This document shows, piece after piece, positions 1 to 42,057 of a stretch of 64,000 nt of DNA. How positions within the stretch are numbered: position 1 is the first letter of the stretch; the number at the start of each line of letters is the position of its first letter. The position numbers and the translations under genes are program-made. The notes under the pieces are model-generated. The model was not told where the DNA came from and did not search any database. It saw nothing but the letters and a program-made list of their open reading frames with translations. This DNA comes from Chrysomallon squamiferum (Eukaryota; Mollusca; Gastropoda; Neomphalida; Peltospiridae): the NCBI GenBank assembly GCA_012295275.1, contig CM022669.1:15032172-15096171 (forward strand), given 5' to 3'.

Positions 1-466
1 AACTAAAATTTAAAAATCATTAACTGTTATGTGGTAAAAATATTTTACAAATGGTTGCAGGAATTTTATTCACACTAACAATAAAAATGTGCAAAGTGCT
101 GTAAGAAAATTTAAGATGTAAATTAAAAATAAAATGATATTAATAAATAGTCTAATAAATAAATAAATAGTCTAATAAATAAATAAATAAATATATAAAT
201 TAATTTGTATGGGTGTACTGATACAATATTTATAACCATTTTTAATGAATTTGAACTGAGAAATGAAATCAATTTTTTTTTTTTTTATATCTTTTTTTAA
301 TTAAAATTTATTATAGTGAGTTATTTTTTTGCTATATATATATATATATATTTATTATTTTTTTCATTGTACTTTATTTTTATTTGTTTTGTTTTTTGCC
401 TTTTAAATTTGGACTGAATACTTATATCAAAGAAATAAAATGAAATAATATACCATCAAATCATAC

Positions 467-512
<46 letters not shown>

Positions 513-759
513 GAAATAAAGAAAGAAAAAAGAAATAACAAAAAATAAAGAAAGAAAAAAAGAAATAACAAAAATAAAACAAACAAAAAACAACAAAAAG
601 ACATGGTGATATTATGACCTTTGAACTCACAATTCAAGAAAGGTAACTGTGTAGTGAACTGTGCAGACAACAACACTGCCATCTACAGCTGCAGACCTCT
701 AGGTGCCAATCAACATCTAGGCATGCCACTGCACCAGGACATTTCACAATAAACAGTTT
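1..759. other. Non-coding, downstream side of coiled-coil gene
   Basis: AT-rich sequence with AAT repeats around 467-507 and A/T homopolymers. Minus-strand AATAAA-type signals can be read near 307-312 and 373-378 and could end the coiled-coil transcript if exon 29 is terminal. No convincing coding exon is seen. Confidence 0.4.
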
Positions 760-812
760 TTACTTACTTAAAAAGAACTGTGATCCAAATAAACCCTTTT
801 TGATGAATTTAC

Positions 813-28425
<27,613 letters not shown>

Positions 28426-28989
28426 CTGAAAATAATAATAATAAATAATTATAATAACAGTAACAGTATTAATAAGAAAAAGAAGAAAGTGAAGAACATG
28501 AATAAGCATACTTTTAATAATAATAAAATAAAATAAGAATCATATAAAATAAAAGAGAAATGGTACAATCTTAAAATAATAATAACAACATCAACAACAA
28601 TAGCAATAGTACAAATAGTTGGATTTTTTCTTTGAAGTGGAAATACTTTAAATACATTAAAAATAGCTCTTTTTGGGGGTTAATAATTTTGTGAGATTCA
28701 AGCTGATTCTGTTTAGTATCTTCTTATTTTTTCATTTATTTATTATTATTTATTTTTCCAGTGTGAGAAGGAACAACAAATGGAATACATATGTAACAAA
28801 AACAACAACAACAAAAACAACAATTAAAAAAAAAATGTTCTCTGGGTCAGCTGCTGATATTGCATAATTCAGAGAGTAATTTTCTTCCAACCAATGAGAT
28901 AAAACAATAATTTCCTGACAAAATTGATTTACGAGTGCCAGTTAAATTAAGTAAACTTACAGTCAGAAAACCACCCAAAGAAACACAAT

Positions 28990-29090
28990 GCCTGAGATGG
29001 TGCAGTGGTTAAACTATGTGGGTCAATAAACTGTATCAAACTCTAGGACTGGCATCTACTCAGAACCAGTGTGGATGCTGTATTGTCACT
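28990..29090 (+). repeat. Possible tRNA-derived SINE
   Basis: Box-A-like gatggtgcagtggttaaact followed about 30 nt later by box-B-like tatcaaactctagg, a typical spacing. The following 50 nt (ctcagaaccagtgtggatgc) would be the SINE body. Confidence 0.4.
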
Positions 29091-29740
29091 CACTGATGCT
29101 GTTAATTAACTGTAGACACCAGTTAATTATCACAACACAAGCTTCAGGATTTTATCTCCAGAACAGACATGCCTGGTTATAATTCTTTCTGATTAGCATG
29201 TTAAATTATATCCATTGTGTATTTTTATTTAGCTTAAATACATTTTGTGTACGATCAAGTTATTGTTTTATTTGTTAGTGGTGCTCAGTCTTTCCTAATA
29301 ATGAAGTTTGTGACAATAATAAGGTTCTGAAGATGCATTGTGTAATAATGTTCTCTCTTTTTTTTTTATATCATGCTGTTACACATACAGGCAAAATGAG
29401 ATACAATAGACTAAAGTAACGACAAAAATTAAATGGTTTATTTAGTATATTTTCATTTTTTTTTTTTTAAAGCAAAAAGGTAATAGAAATATTTATTTAT
29501 TTATTTATTTATTTTTATATTTACACTGGTATTTTTAAAATTATTATTTAAGGTAGTATCTTTTCAGTTTATACTCTGTTGAACATACTCAGTAATCGAA
29601 GTACTTAGAATTTCTTTTCTGAATAAAAGTCTTTTTTTTGTTTTTTTTCATAACAAAATAAATAAAAAATATACAAATATAATAAAACAGAAACAAAATT
29701 AAACAATAAGAAGAAGAAGAAGAATAGAAAGGAGGAGACG

Positions 29741-29747
<7 letters not shown>

Positions 29748-29772
<25 letters not shown>

Positions 29773-29773
29773 T

Positions 29774-29806
<33 letters not shown>
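29748..29806. repeat. (TG)n-(AC)n perfect hairpin
   Basis: About 12 TG units, a 5-nt spacer (ttcat), then about 15 AC units: a near-perfect inverted repeat able to form a long stem or cruciform. Confidence 0.9.
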
Positions 29807-29807
<1 letters not shown>

Positions 29808-30554
29808 ATACATATACATGTATATATATATATAAGCTGGAACATGCACAAGCTCAGACACACATAATCTGGTTCCTTTACTGAGCTTTTATTTTATTTC
29901 ATATGTAATATTCCTCTCAGAAAGTCTTCCATTATTTATTAGTATTGTAGCTGATACTTTTAGAGTTGCTTTGTAATATTACTAATGTTTTAGGAGTAAA
30001 AATACACATACACACAAATTATCAATAAATAACAAAACATTCTATCTAATAATTCTTTACGACTCTACATTTATTCAATGCAACCTCCTTGAATAAAAAG
30101 AAAAAGAAGAATAATATCACCCTCCCCCCCCACAAAGCTCTTAAATCAAATCAAACAGGTGAAGAATTGTTCTTAATTACAATGGTTTCTGGTTCATTAG
30201 ACAATTATATGAGGCAGGAAATCATCACTGAATGTAACAGTAATAAAAAACCCACTTTAAGCAGGAATCATAACTCTACAACATCAATTAATCCCATGTA
30301 CACATGCATGTATACACACTATAGTGTGATAATTAAAAACCACACAGTCATGGGAGCTTAAACAAAAAGACTGTAAAGTGTGATGTGATATACATAACCA
30401 TATAATACCCTTGAGCGAACAATATGGATATTAATGACCAAACATATCCTTGCAGCCAGTAATTGATTGTTTCATGTGAACAGTCGATAATGATATTAAC
30501 TATACAACTGGTTATACAACTGGTTATCTGCAGGGATCTTACACATATAATTGT

Positions 30555-30587
<33 letters not shown>

Positions 30588-31397
30588 TGCATTCCTTACT
30601 TACTACACTTGATAAAACTGCTGATAACAGATTATCTGGTGACCATGGTGATGATGTAAACATTCTGGTTTTTAATGAGCTGGGTAGTGTTTGTAAGTGT
30701 TACATAAGGAGGCTAAATAACTTTAAATATATTTAAAAAAAATAGTTTTAACATTTTTAAAGGTCAAAATTCAAATGACATGTGTTACATTTCCTGTGTG
30801 AATGAATGTAACAAAGGTGTTAAATATTTAAAAGTGAAGGAAGTAGATCAATGATGGTTTTTATTGATAAATGTCTTTCATTAAGGAATGAATTGTCATT
30901 GCAAACAATGAAATAAAATATTTATTATCTGAAAATGGATTGGAAATGAAAAAAAAAACCATTAACAGGAGGAAAAATAATCTCAGCAAAACAAATTATA
31001 TGTTTTTATGTGTATGTGTGTCTGTGTGTGTGTGTGTGATTATATATATATATATATATAATAAATAATATATAAAAATATATAATAATATACTTTAATC
31101 ATAAAAAAAATAAAAATAAAAACTGCACATAAATATATAAAAAAACACCTTAATTTTCACCAAAAAAATAATAGTATTTACATCAGAGAAGGAACATTTT
31201 ACATCTAACACTTAAGCAATGTTAAAGAGCAACTCTAAAAGTATCAGTTACAATACTCATGAGTAATGTAAGACTATTTCAGAGGTATTCTGTGTAATAA
31301 GATATAACTGACTGAAGAAAACAGATCATATGTGAAGGTGCTTGTGTGTGTTTCGGCTTTACATACATACATTACATAGATACATGTACATACATCC

Positions 31398-31499
31398 ATC
31401 CATATATTCATCCATCCATCCATCCATCCATCCATCCATCCATCCATCCATACATACATCCATACAAACATACATGCAGTCATCATTTTCTATCATGTG

Positions 31500-31576
<77 letters not shown>

Positions 31577-31592
31577 TGTCTGTCTGTCTGTG
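31398..31592. repeat. (CATC)n, (GT)n and (GTCT)n microsatellites
   Basis: catc tetranucleotides at about 31397-31450, a GT run of over 70 bp from 31500, ending in four gtct units. Confidence 0.95.
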
Positions 31593-33489
31593 ATACAGCA
31601 ATATACAGGTTTAAAAATTTAAAACACAAATAGCAATAATAATGCAAAACTATTGTAAAAAAATAATAATAATTAGATAAACAAAATATTAAAGAGTACA
31701 GATATCCAAAATGTCAATAATAATGTAAATCTATGACACAGAAATCAGATATTACTGTAGCAGTGCAAAACTATGTTAAAGACCAGAGACAATGTAATAA
31801 ACACAGTAGATAGTAACATACAAACCCCTAAGAAGAAACCACATAAATAACAGTATAAAACAAACAAACAAACAAACAAATTAATAAATAATAATAATTT
31901 AAAACAAATCTAAAGCAAAGGAAAAAAAAAACCAAGGTCTAAAAATTACCAGGTAATAATGCAAAAAAAAAACGTGTGAAGAAATCAATCAGTTGATCTG
32001 ATAATGTGGAGTTAACTACGAAGCAGGTAATAAACATTTACATTCAAAAGAGAATCACAACTCACTGATTCTGCAGTGAGACCTGACGGTTTACAACCAC
32101 CACACCACTGAGTACAAGCCACACACAAAGAAAGCAAAAGGGGAATTACACAGCAGCTAATCTTCTGTGGTGGAAATCACAACAGAAGTAAAGCTATCTG
32201 CGAATTTCTTAAAGCAAAATGCAAAACAAGACAGTCTTATCTCGGACACTAAATCTGTCTGACTGTTTGATATTCAGTTCTTTTTTTTTTTGTGAATGAA
32301 AATTATAAAGAGGGTCTGAGCATTTAAAAAAAAAAAAAAAAAAAAAAAAATGTTTTCCTGTTTACATTTTATTTTACATATGAATAAAGACCATAAAATT
32401 CCGAAGAAACAAACAGAAAAATCTTTTTTTTTTCATTATCATTGTTTCCTTGTATTTTCAAATGCTGAATTTTATTACCTTATTTAAAGAAAATATTTTA
32501 AAAATAAGCATTAAGAGACTAAATCAAACAAACAGTAGTCTTGAGTGTTTTTTTGGCTTAAAAAAATACAAAGAGATCTGTACTTGGAAAAAAGGTTTAC
32601 ATATATTCACTTTCATCTAAAATTCCCCAGCTATTGTTAGAAATAACAGCAAAGGCAGTATCTATACTTTCAGTGCTATAAAAGGGTACATTTTTTTTAG
32701 TTTTAAGGCATTTATAGCAGCATATACACCTGTACAAAAACATTATCTCATTCTTCTGTGTGTACGTGTGGACATCATGGTTTCTATTACATTTTTATAC
32801 ATGTAGTTTGGAAAATAGATAATTTCGAGTTTCTGTGACTTTCACATTTAAATGTGCAAACTAGATAATATTACAGACATGCTTGCAATAAAACTCATTT
32901 TAAACATATACTTGGATAAACAGACATATTTAATGCAGAAATAAAATTTAACATTTACCTGTATTGATTGTATTCAAGTTACACGTTTAATATTCAGCTG
33001 CCAAATCCTGCAAATTTCTTTAAACACCTACAATCCACACACCTGTATTCCCTTCATGAAAATTCCAACACAGACACTAACACTGATTAGGTCATTAGCC
33101 CCCCCAAAAAAGAAAACGGCTTAAATTTGTCAATAAGAAAGTCCTTTATCCCCTTGAAGAATATGTCAGGTAATTGGCAGTGATTAAATCATTAAGAAAC
33201 ACACACACACACACACACTGACAAACACACACACAGTACAGAAATATCTGAAATCACCTAGTCGATATTTCCATCATAATGTTTAATGCTGCCTGCTTGA
33301 GTGACACAAGAAAACTCACATAAAACTCTGCTCGGTGCTGGTATCATGGCTGGCCACTTAATAGAAGTCTCAGGCAAGAAAATCAGAAAAAAAGAACAAC
33401 AACATGTTGACACATGTCTGTGAGGTGTTAGATACAAAGCTACAAACAGACTGAAGTAATCAGTCAAAATATAGTTTTTATTATTATTA

Positions 33490-33937
33490 TTATAACAGTC
33501 TTTGTATATGGTCAATATTAATATTTCAATGAACTATAATTATTATTTTACATTTTGAAGATATTTTAATAACCACTGTGCTTGTATGTGGCATATTATT
33601 ATCATTATTATTATTATTATTAAAAAAGTTATTATTAGCAGTACTACTATTATTATTATTATCATTATCAGCATTATTATTAGCAGTAGTATTAGTTTTA
33701 TTATTACTACCATTATTATTATTAAAATTATTATTATTACTATTATTATTATTATTATTATTACTGTTATCAGCATTATTATTAGCAGCAGTACTACTTT
33801 TACTGTTACTATACTACTATTATTATTATTAAAATTATTATTATTACTATTATTATTATTATTATCAGCATTATTATTAGCTGTAGTACAACTTTTACTG
33901 TTACTTTGACTACTACTACTACTATTATTACTACTAC

Positions 33938-34009
<72 letters not shown>

Positions 34010-34420
34010 TACTACTATTACTATTATCATTGTGTTGTTTGTCACAGTTGATTCTTGTTGATGATAAAAAAAAGAAATCAGAACACATTATGTAATGATG
34101 TTTTAAAGTGCAGGGGGGTGTGTGTGTGTGTAGGTAACAACCTTGTAATGTCCATTCTGTATGTGGGTAATGATTTTATATTTTATTTCAGTGAATAGTA
34201 GCTCTTATTTAGAGTTTTGTGGATGTTTTGATAACCACTCTATACATTCATAATTATGTTGGCATTATTATTATAATTCTGTCTTTTTTCTTTCTATTTT
34301 TTTTTTTTTTTTTTTTTAAATTTTATTATAGATTATTATAACAACAGTCTTTGTATATGGCTATTATTATTATTTATATTTCAATGAACTATAATTATTA
34401 TTATTATTTATTTAGAAATA
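33490..34420. repeat. (ATT)n field flanked by a duplicated unique word
   Basis: aacagtctttgtatatgg and tatttcaatgaactataatt occur at about 33494-33543 and again at 34345-34401; ataaccact occurs near both. Between them lies a degenerate ATT/ACT/AGC trinucleotide array of about 430 bp (33600-34030). Confidence 0.75.
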
Positions 34421-35689
34421 ATTATTATTTATATTGTGGTAATTGTTAAGATCTTTTCTATTGATAATTCTTCTATTTATTTATTTATTTATTTTTATTT
34501 GTTATGTTTGCTTTAGCTTGCAGATATAATAACAACTGTAATCATTTTAATGTGCACAGCATGTAATTTGTAAAAAAAAATTCTTTGTTAACTAGAGATT
34601 GTAATTATACTTCAGTGTTTTTCATTGATTTTAATTACAACCACCAATTTTCACAAGCAACTATAATTACGTACAATTTTTTTTTGTGTTTCAATTACTG
34701 TTTTTACCAATTACTCTCTTAACAATTATGTGAAATTTATTGTTGTTTTTGGTGAGGAACATTGATGTGTTTGGTGAGTAACTTTTTCTAATGTACAGAT
34801 AATCTTTTAATTTTTATGAACCATTGTTATTGTTTGGATTTTAGTGATTCTTTCTGCTTTGTGGTGAATGTTTTCTTATAACTCACAGCACAGACCATTT
34901 ATCTGCCTTCCAGAAAAGTTATTTTACAAAACAAATTGTCTTTAGAATCGATTTAGTCTGTATCTTTCTTTATACAGTTTTATTCTTTACTTTTCAGTGG
35001 TTATTTTGTATTTTAGTATATTTATATTAAGCCTTGGTGCAGAAAAATCCAGAAATCTGGTCACCACGTGACCCATGTTTGCTAGACAAAAAATCTGGGA
35101 GGCACTTATATATATATATATATCAACGAGAAAATATACAGGTGTTAATTCTTATATACAATCTTATTTATTTTAATGAGAAAATAAAATTACTTAGGAT
35201 GTTTAAAACTCTCTGAGGGTTATTTTTATTTTTTTAATGAGCAGTATTTATTACTTATCTTTAAAGCCAGAGTTTATGACTACATTTCTTAGTTAACTTT
35301 TTCATTTTAATGAGTAGTAATAATTACTTACTTATAAGTCTGTTACATCTTGTTTAGTGTTAGTTTCACATAACTGTTTTAATGATTTTGCTTATAAAAA
35401 TGTGTAAGGAGAGTTTGGTATAAGCCCATGCACTGCTGAATGAAAAAAAAAAAAAAAAAAAATAATAGTCTTTTAAGGTTTAGGATCATCAGGAATCAGT
35501 TACAGAGAAATGGTTCCTTGGTTCAGTGATTAATCTTAAAAGTCAAGATCTAGATTCTTCACAGATGATTAAAATTTGTTTGCTAATGATGTATATGATA
35601 GGAGGTTTGCAAGGTTTACTCTATCAGACATGCAGTTAACATTCCTTTTATACCAATACTATTCTACATCTCATCCTTACTGTACCCAT

Positions 35690-35880
35690 TACCTTGACTA
35701 TAAATCTAACTGAAATTCTAACATAGATTCTTGTCTCAAATCCTATCCCAACTCTGACCCTGACATTAACAAATTCTAACCCTAACCTAACTCAAATACT
35801 AACCCTAACGTTGCCCATCATATATCAGTATTGCTAACAATAACCCTAACCCAACCCTGACACTAACTCTAATCCAAACT
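35690..35880 (+). repeat. Degenerate CCCTAA (telomere-like) sequence
   Basis: Repeated taaccctaac, ccctgac, ctaacctaact and accctaacgt words resembling the complement of the TTAGGG telomere repeat, heavily diverged; interstitial, not a chromosome end. Confidence 0.5.
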
Positions 35881-36799
35881 CTAATTATAAAAAAAAAACA
35901 AAAAAAAAACTTACACAAACATTAACTTTAACTCACTTCTGATTTTAATTCCAATTTGGTCTTTAACACTAACATCATATAATAATTAAATGATTAAAAA
36001 TGTGAACTTTAATAAAAAATTAAAAAATAATAAAAAAAAAAAACAGGATTAGACAAATATTAATTTTGTTTTTTCAATTTCTTTTTCAGAAAAGCCTTTT
36101 TTACATTTGAATTTTTTTTTTTTTTTTTTTTTTTTATAAATTAATTAATTAATAAATTAACTAAACTGACAGACTGACACCAGCTAGTTATTAAAAACCT
36201 TTTCAGACCCGATCCAATACATTTTCAATACAATGAAAAACGAGTAGGCAAGATCACTAAGTACATAGGTAACAATAATCAGGCAAACCTAAACTGATTT
36301 ACACATTGAAAGAAAACAGATACCTTGAACAGATACATACACAAGTATTCACTCGTACTAGCTAGAAAACCAGTGTCTTTCTTTCAAGCATTAAACTACA
36401 AAACTTGTCACATTTTAACACATGAAAGAAAGGCGTTGGTTAATCCACACACAAAGCTTCCTGACCTTTCAGTCCATGGTTTAATGAGTAGAAAAGACGT
36501 GGTAAAGATCTGTGGTGGTTTGTAGTAATTCATAACCTGTTTTAATAACGTTTAGTGTCTATTGAATGTCTGGGAAATGTTTTATTACATATCATGTGTG
36601 TTTATCAGTAGTTTGTTCACCAGTGGGAGTGTGAATATAGGAAAAGTTGAGGGCCGTTTTTCCAAGACAAGTGTTTGTGTGTATGTGTGTGTGTATGCGT
36701 GTGTGCATGAAATATATAAAATTATGACTCTGTTGCAACAAAATCCAATCTATATCATACATCATACATAAAAACAGATGCACTCACATACACAAAATA

Positions 36800-36884
36800 G
36801 TGCATACTTTTGCTGTCTGTGGGATGGTACATGCAAAACAACAGATGTATATTTATACATACCTATATACATACATACACAACA

Positions 36885-36923
<39 letters not shown>

Positions 36924-38540
36924 AACACACACATATTTACATATGTTGCAAACATAAATAATTAATATAAAAACAGATATCACATACATTTTATATTATA
37001 GGAAGAAAATTGATATGGGAAACACAAACATAGACACATCCATACCCATAAACACGCTAATATTCTATATATTAAAAAAATATTTAAAGTAAGAACTAAA
37101 GAGAACACAACCAAGAATTCTTTTGACATTAATAGCTCTAAAACTATACATTCATATCAATAAATAACATATTTAAATTTAAAAATAAGAAAAGCAGAAA
37201 GATTTATAATGTTGTATCCAATTACTATAATGATAAAAAAAATATATATAAATATGTATTATATTATCTGATAATATAAAACTGTCAGAGTTTATTTTAT
37301 TTTAATTTTTTTTTTTATATAAATCATTTCTGTCAGTTGTATAGAGTGTGTGTGACAAGATGAAATATATGGCTGTAACACATATGGAATAAAATGATAA
37401 TTTTTTTGCAGTGTAATTTGATATATCTGTCATCTTTCTATTATTTATTGATTTTTTTCAAATACTGAAGTTTTCAAAGTAACATCAGGAAAAAAGGATA
37501 AAAACCTAAAAATAAAATAAAATTATGAAAAAAAATAAAAAAAATAAAAAAAATAATTATTCAATAAATAAAAATAAAATAAATTTAAAAAGATATACAT
37601 ATTACTAACAATAATTATAATTTTAAGAAAACTTTTAAGCTCTTTATAACTATCTTAGAAAAAAGGCAAAAATGTCTTAACAATAAACTCTACACATACC
37701 TAAATGACATCATTCACACAATTAAAGATCACACAGCACACAGAAATAAAATGTGCTGTAACCAGTGTGTCAATGTAATAGACTTTCTTTCTCTCTGGAT
37801 CAGCAGCAAAGGATCTTTTCTTTCCTTTACCATGTCAAAACAAACAAAGAACAAGCCATTGTCTTTGACAGTTCAGTCACATTAAGAATGTTTAAAACAG
37901 TGCATCCTTTTGCTGTCTGTGGGATGGTACATGCAAAACAAGTTACTACTGCTAACTGAAAAAAGAACAGACCATTGAAATTTTCCTTTCAAACTATCTC
38001 TTTGATTTTTAATTATTTGTCAGATAACTCATAAAACAAGGTTAAAAATAAGCCGAGTGTTAATAAAACATTTTTTTTTTTCATTTGACTTTGAAATTCA
38101 GTCGTGAAAAATTAGTTATTTCTGTTATTTCTTAATTGATTTTTCATGGCAAATATCTCACAATTCATCTGTAACGAAGTTACGACCATTTAACTAATAC
38201 TAATGTCATGTACACACACAAGACAACAATTCTTTCTAATAAAACAGGGAAACGTATCTGTCGTAAGAGATAAGCTGAAAAATGGCAGCAATTAGCCTAT
38301 TTTTCTTACTTAAGTTTTCAGTTTACTACACAGCAAAACCAAAGAGGTTTTACACTGTAGAGTCGAATGTTCAAGCTGACAAGCTCAAACATGATAACAG
38401 GTTTAACATGTTTGGTAATATTCCACTTGGTATTGACCTATCACCTTTCTTGGGTCTGTCACCTTTTCAACAGATAAATGTACATACCTATATACATACA
38501 TACACAATACACAGATATATATATATATATATATACACAC
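36800..38540. repeat. Three scattered pieces of one dispersed repeat
   Basis: cttttgctgtctgtgggatg plus gtacatgcaaaacaa occurs at about 36808-36842 and 37907-37940. The tail seen after the first (cctatatacatacatacaca) recurs at 38489-38508. They look like fragments of one mobile or dispersed element. Confidence 0.6.
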
Positions 38541-39647
38541 ACATGCATGTGTGTATATACACACATTTATTTATTTATTTATTTATTTATAAAACATAAT
38601 GTACTTCTTTTTTTTTTAAATTTAATTAATTAGCCTGTAATCCACTAAACCATGATATATTTTTGTTCAGGTTTAAAAAAAAAAAAAAAAAAAAAAAATC
38701 TTCTATAAAATATATTTTGATAAATATATACATCCAAACATACATATATATATATATATATATAAATCTTAATTTGATATCTTTGGCTGTCTTGTGTAAT
38801 TAATGATCAGTTGTGCACAAACAGGTCAGACAGACGGGTGGATTTATGGATCACATGGCAAACAGTCATGAGTACATAGACATAAATATAGTAGTTGAGC
38901 ATAATTAGATTTAGTTAGCCAAGTTAGATTTAATGGTGCATATTGTTAATACACTGTAGTTCTGAGAAAACTTGTGTATGTATGTATGTATGTTGTGAGC
39001 ATCTACTTGTGTTCGTGTGTTTGTGTCTATTTGTGTGTGTCTGTGTCTGTCTGTGTATTTGTGTATTCCTGTCTGTGTATACATAGCTGTGTGCATGTAT
39101 GTTTCTATGTGTGTCTTCATCAATGCTGGGCATGAAAGATTTTCAATTAAACATCTTATCAAAAAACACCAATACTGAACACTCTTGAAAAAAAAAAAAA
39201 TGTCAACATAACAATAAAAACAAAACAAATGAATGAAGAAAAAAACAATAAAGAGACCCAGAAAGAATAAAATGAAAAAAAAAAATCTGCATCCCCACAC
39301 AAAACAAACTCTATACCATTTGTATGTCCAGTAACAATTAGTAAATAATACCCAACAGCTGGTTTAACAAGCTTTAACTGGAGGTAAAACATACACTCTG
39401 ATAGTTTACACAGAGGCTAATGGCCACAGTTACTTTATTCATAAAGTTGTATTCAGATTTCTGGCCATAAATCTGGACAGTCAATGCTCAGACATGTTTC
39501 ACACACAAACAGAAAACAAACTGGTCAAAAATAAATACACGCATGTCTCTGTTTATTTTAGTTTTAGTGTGTGATAACTACCCCTGTTGACAGAACAGTG
39601 AAAACAAAGTGTAAGAGCTAAATGATGTTAATCCTTTGAACTTGATG

Positions 39648-39912
39648 ACATCAACCTTAATGTCAAATGATAAAGTGGTTGAAAAGTAATAATTTGTTAT
39701 TGGTATAATCTTTAGTTGGCTAGTGAATGGATTATAGTTCCACAGTTAAGAGTTCTTGCTGATGACATGTTAATTCCTTCAACTCACATATCTTTAACAT
39801 CTAATGATACAGTAGTTGAAAAGTAGCAATATCTTATTGTTGTTACGTCTTCAGTAGTGTGGTGAATGGGTTAGGGTTCTGTTGTTAGAGTACTTGCTTA
39901 TGATGGTGAAAT
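39648..39912. repeat. 138-bp imperfect tandem duplication with tRNA-like words
   Basis: Two copies share atgata.agt.gttgaaaagta, tgaatgg.tta, gttagagt.cttgct and gatgac/gatggt. The second reads gttgttagagtacttgct, similar to a tRNA D-arm, so a SINE origin is possible. Confidence 0.55.
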
Positions 39913-41998
39913 GACTCATTCTCCTTAATAAAGGATGCCTCTGTAATATTTCACATTTACTATTCGTTTTAAATGTTGTTGTTGTTTGTTAATTTTATTA
40001 CTGTGGTAGTAGGTGTTGCTGTTGTCATTTTTCGTCAAGTGGCAATAAAAGATTAATGTTTTTCAAATCAGAACTGAAAAATAACACAAAAATCTTTCTT
40101 AAAAAGTCACCTTCAACACACCCAAATAACAGTAACAGTTAAAAACAACTGGCATATTAGTTTCAGATCTTTTTGTCAAAGCAGTTAGTTTTGAGCCTAT
40201 TGAAGTAGAAAAAAACAAAATAGCAGGTTAAGATGGTATCAAAGCAAACATTTGATCTTAACATGTCCTTATGTATTGAGCATGTCACTCACTAAGTATG
40301 GCTGTTAGACTCTTAAGCAAATGATAATACTGTAAAGGGAGTGTAAGGTTGGCCAGCAGAGTTAACAGTGTGGCTGATACAAACGTCTGTGGGGTAAACA
40401 AGATTCTGAGATAGGAGACACACATTGGTGTGACAGGTTCTGTTGACAGCAAATGCTAAAAATGACTTTTGTTACTTGACTATAACGCCAGAAAATTCGA
40501 GTTGTTTGTATAGCTTTTATATTAGGAATTAGAAAAAAAAAAAAAAAAAAAAAAAAAAATGGAGAAAAAAAAAGAAAGAAAGAAAGGTTTTAGAGAAGGT
40601 GAAATAGGAAAAAAGGAAAAAGAAATAGAAAGAATAAAAAAAGAGGTGTATTTATATCTGTGGTTGTGTATTTTTTATTATGTATATATAGGTTCACATT
40701 CATGTATGTGTTGTTACATCTATAAATATAACAAATGGCTATACGCTTAGATATTCGAAGGCCTTTTAATGTGGGGTTGTTGGTTTTTTGAGTTTTTAAA
40801 CCAGAAGGTAATTTGTATCTATTAAAAACATCACTGCACACTGTGTTTACTTATATACTACTATTACTGTCACCACTACAATCAAAACTACTATTATAAA
40901 TCTACTGTTAATGGAAAAGCGATATATTCACATTACCAATTATTCCTATTACTGTATCTAATTTAATACTAGTTCTCAATCAGCCTACTCCTTTTATTAC
41001 ACAATAAATTTAATTTAAATGTTTTTCTTCTTTTCTTTTCTTTTTTCTTGTTTTTTTTTTTCTTTTTTTAATTTTTTCTTTCTGGCTTTTTCACATGGTA
41101 GATAAATCATTTTCAGTGTGTAAAGATTTAAAGGAACAAAAACAACAACACTTCAATAAATTCTGTAAGAGGGTCAGATATGGGCCTTGATTGTCAATAT
41201 TAATATCAGATTTGAGCCAAATTGTTCTTTGAACTAGGCTTGCACTCTGGTTTTGGCTACAGCCCAGGAACGGGGTGGGGGGTGATTTGCTGACATGTTT
41301 TTGATGCAAATATAAACCATTTTTACTGGTCAATTAATTTTTTTTAAATCCTCTTTCTCACCGGGATGGCTGTGATAAAATATTTTTTTTTTGTTCTTAT
41401 CCAAGCAAAGTATTCGAGACAGTTAGTATGAGAGAGATTTATTTTGTATCAGCTTAGTTAGGTTATAATCACAGTATGCTTTAGTTTAAAAACATAACTA
41501 GTATGTCATCGAGAAAAGTAAGTTGTTTATAAATTATTTATTAAGTTTCTAGAATTACAATTTTTTTAAAAATTATCTTAGAGTAATTTATGTTTGGTGA
41601 AATGAGCCAAAGAAAGGATCAATATTTAATGATACACTAAACATATTTTGTGCAGTATTTATAAACAGAGTTAAGAATCACAAAAAAAGGGATAAAGAAA
41701 CCCCTGTTTTACAGTTAAAAACAAGGGAATTTTCAAAATAACCTTTTTACACAGAGGACAGCACATGTCCTTTGACAAAAATCAGTTGTACCTGTGTGTA
41801 TTACTGTGATTGGAACTACAGACCTGACACATTAAGTGTAATATGGTTATTAAATAAATGTTTAATGTCTAAACAATTTTTTAGTATCATTGTTATTTTT
41901 TTTTTTTATGTTGTTGCTGCACCAAAAAGAAACCTCAAAATGTATCATTATAGTTGTTATATCTGAACAAACTTGAACACAATTAATTTTTTAATTCA

Positions 41999-42054
<56 letters not shown>
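41999..42054. repeat. (AC)n microsatellite
   Basis: Pure AC dinucleotide run of about 55 bp. Confidence 0.95.

Positions 42055-42057
<3 letters not shown>

Noticed and set aside
28990-29090. Functional tRNA gene
   Set aside because: Box A and B words are present but no cloverleaf can be drawn; treated as a SINE relic.
33258-33515. Minus-strand ATG with a gtgagt donor (MIPAPSRVL) as first exon of the coiled-coil gene
   Set aside because: It leaves phase 1 and would put a stop into exon 28274-28425; no intermediate exon found.
33543-34088. 181-aa frame of poly-Asn/Ser/Ile
   Set aside because: Lies entirely on an (ATT)n trinucleotide field; every frame of such a field is open.
36325-36525. 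66-aa plus-strand frame
   Set aside because: No recognisable domain, no splice context, surrounded by dispersed repeat.
38282-38599. 105-aa frame starting MAAISLFFLLKFSVYY
   Set aside because: Looks like a signal peptide at first, but the rest is repeat-derived (TATA, CATG and TTTA arrays) and has no conserved feature.
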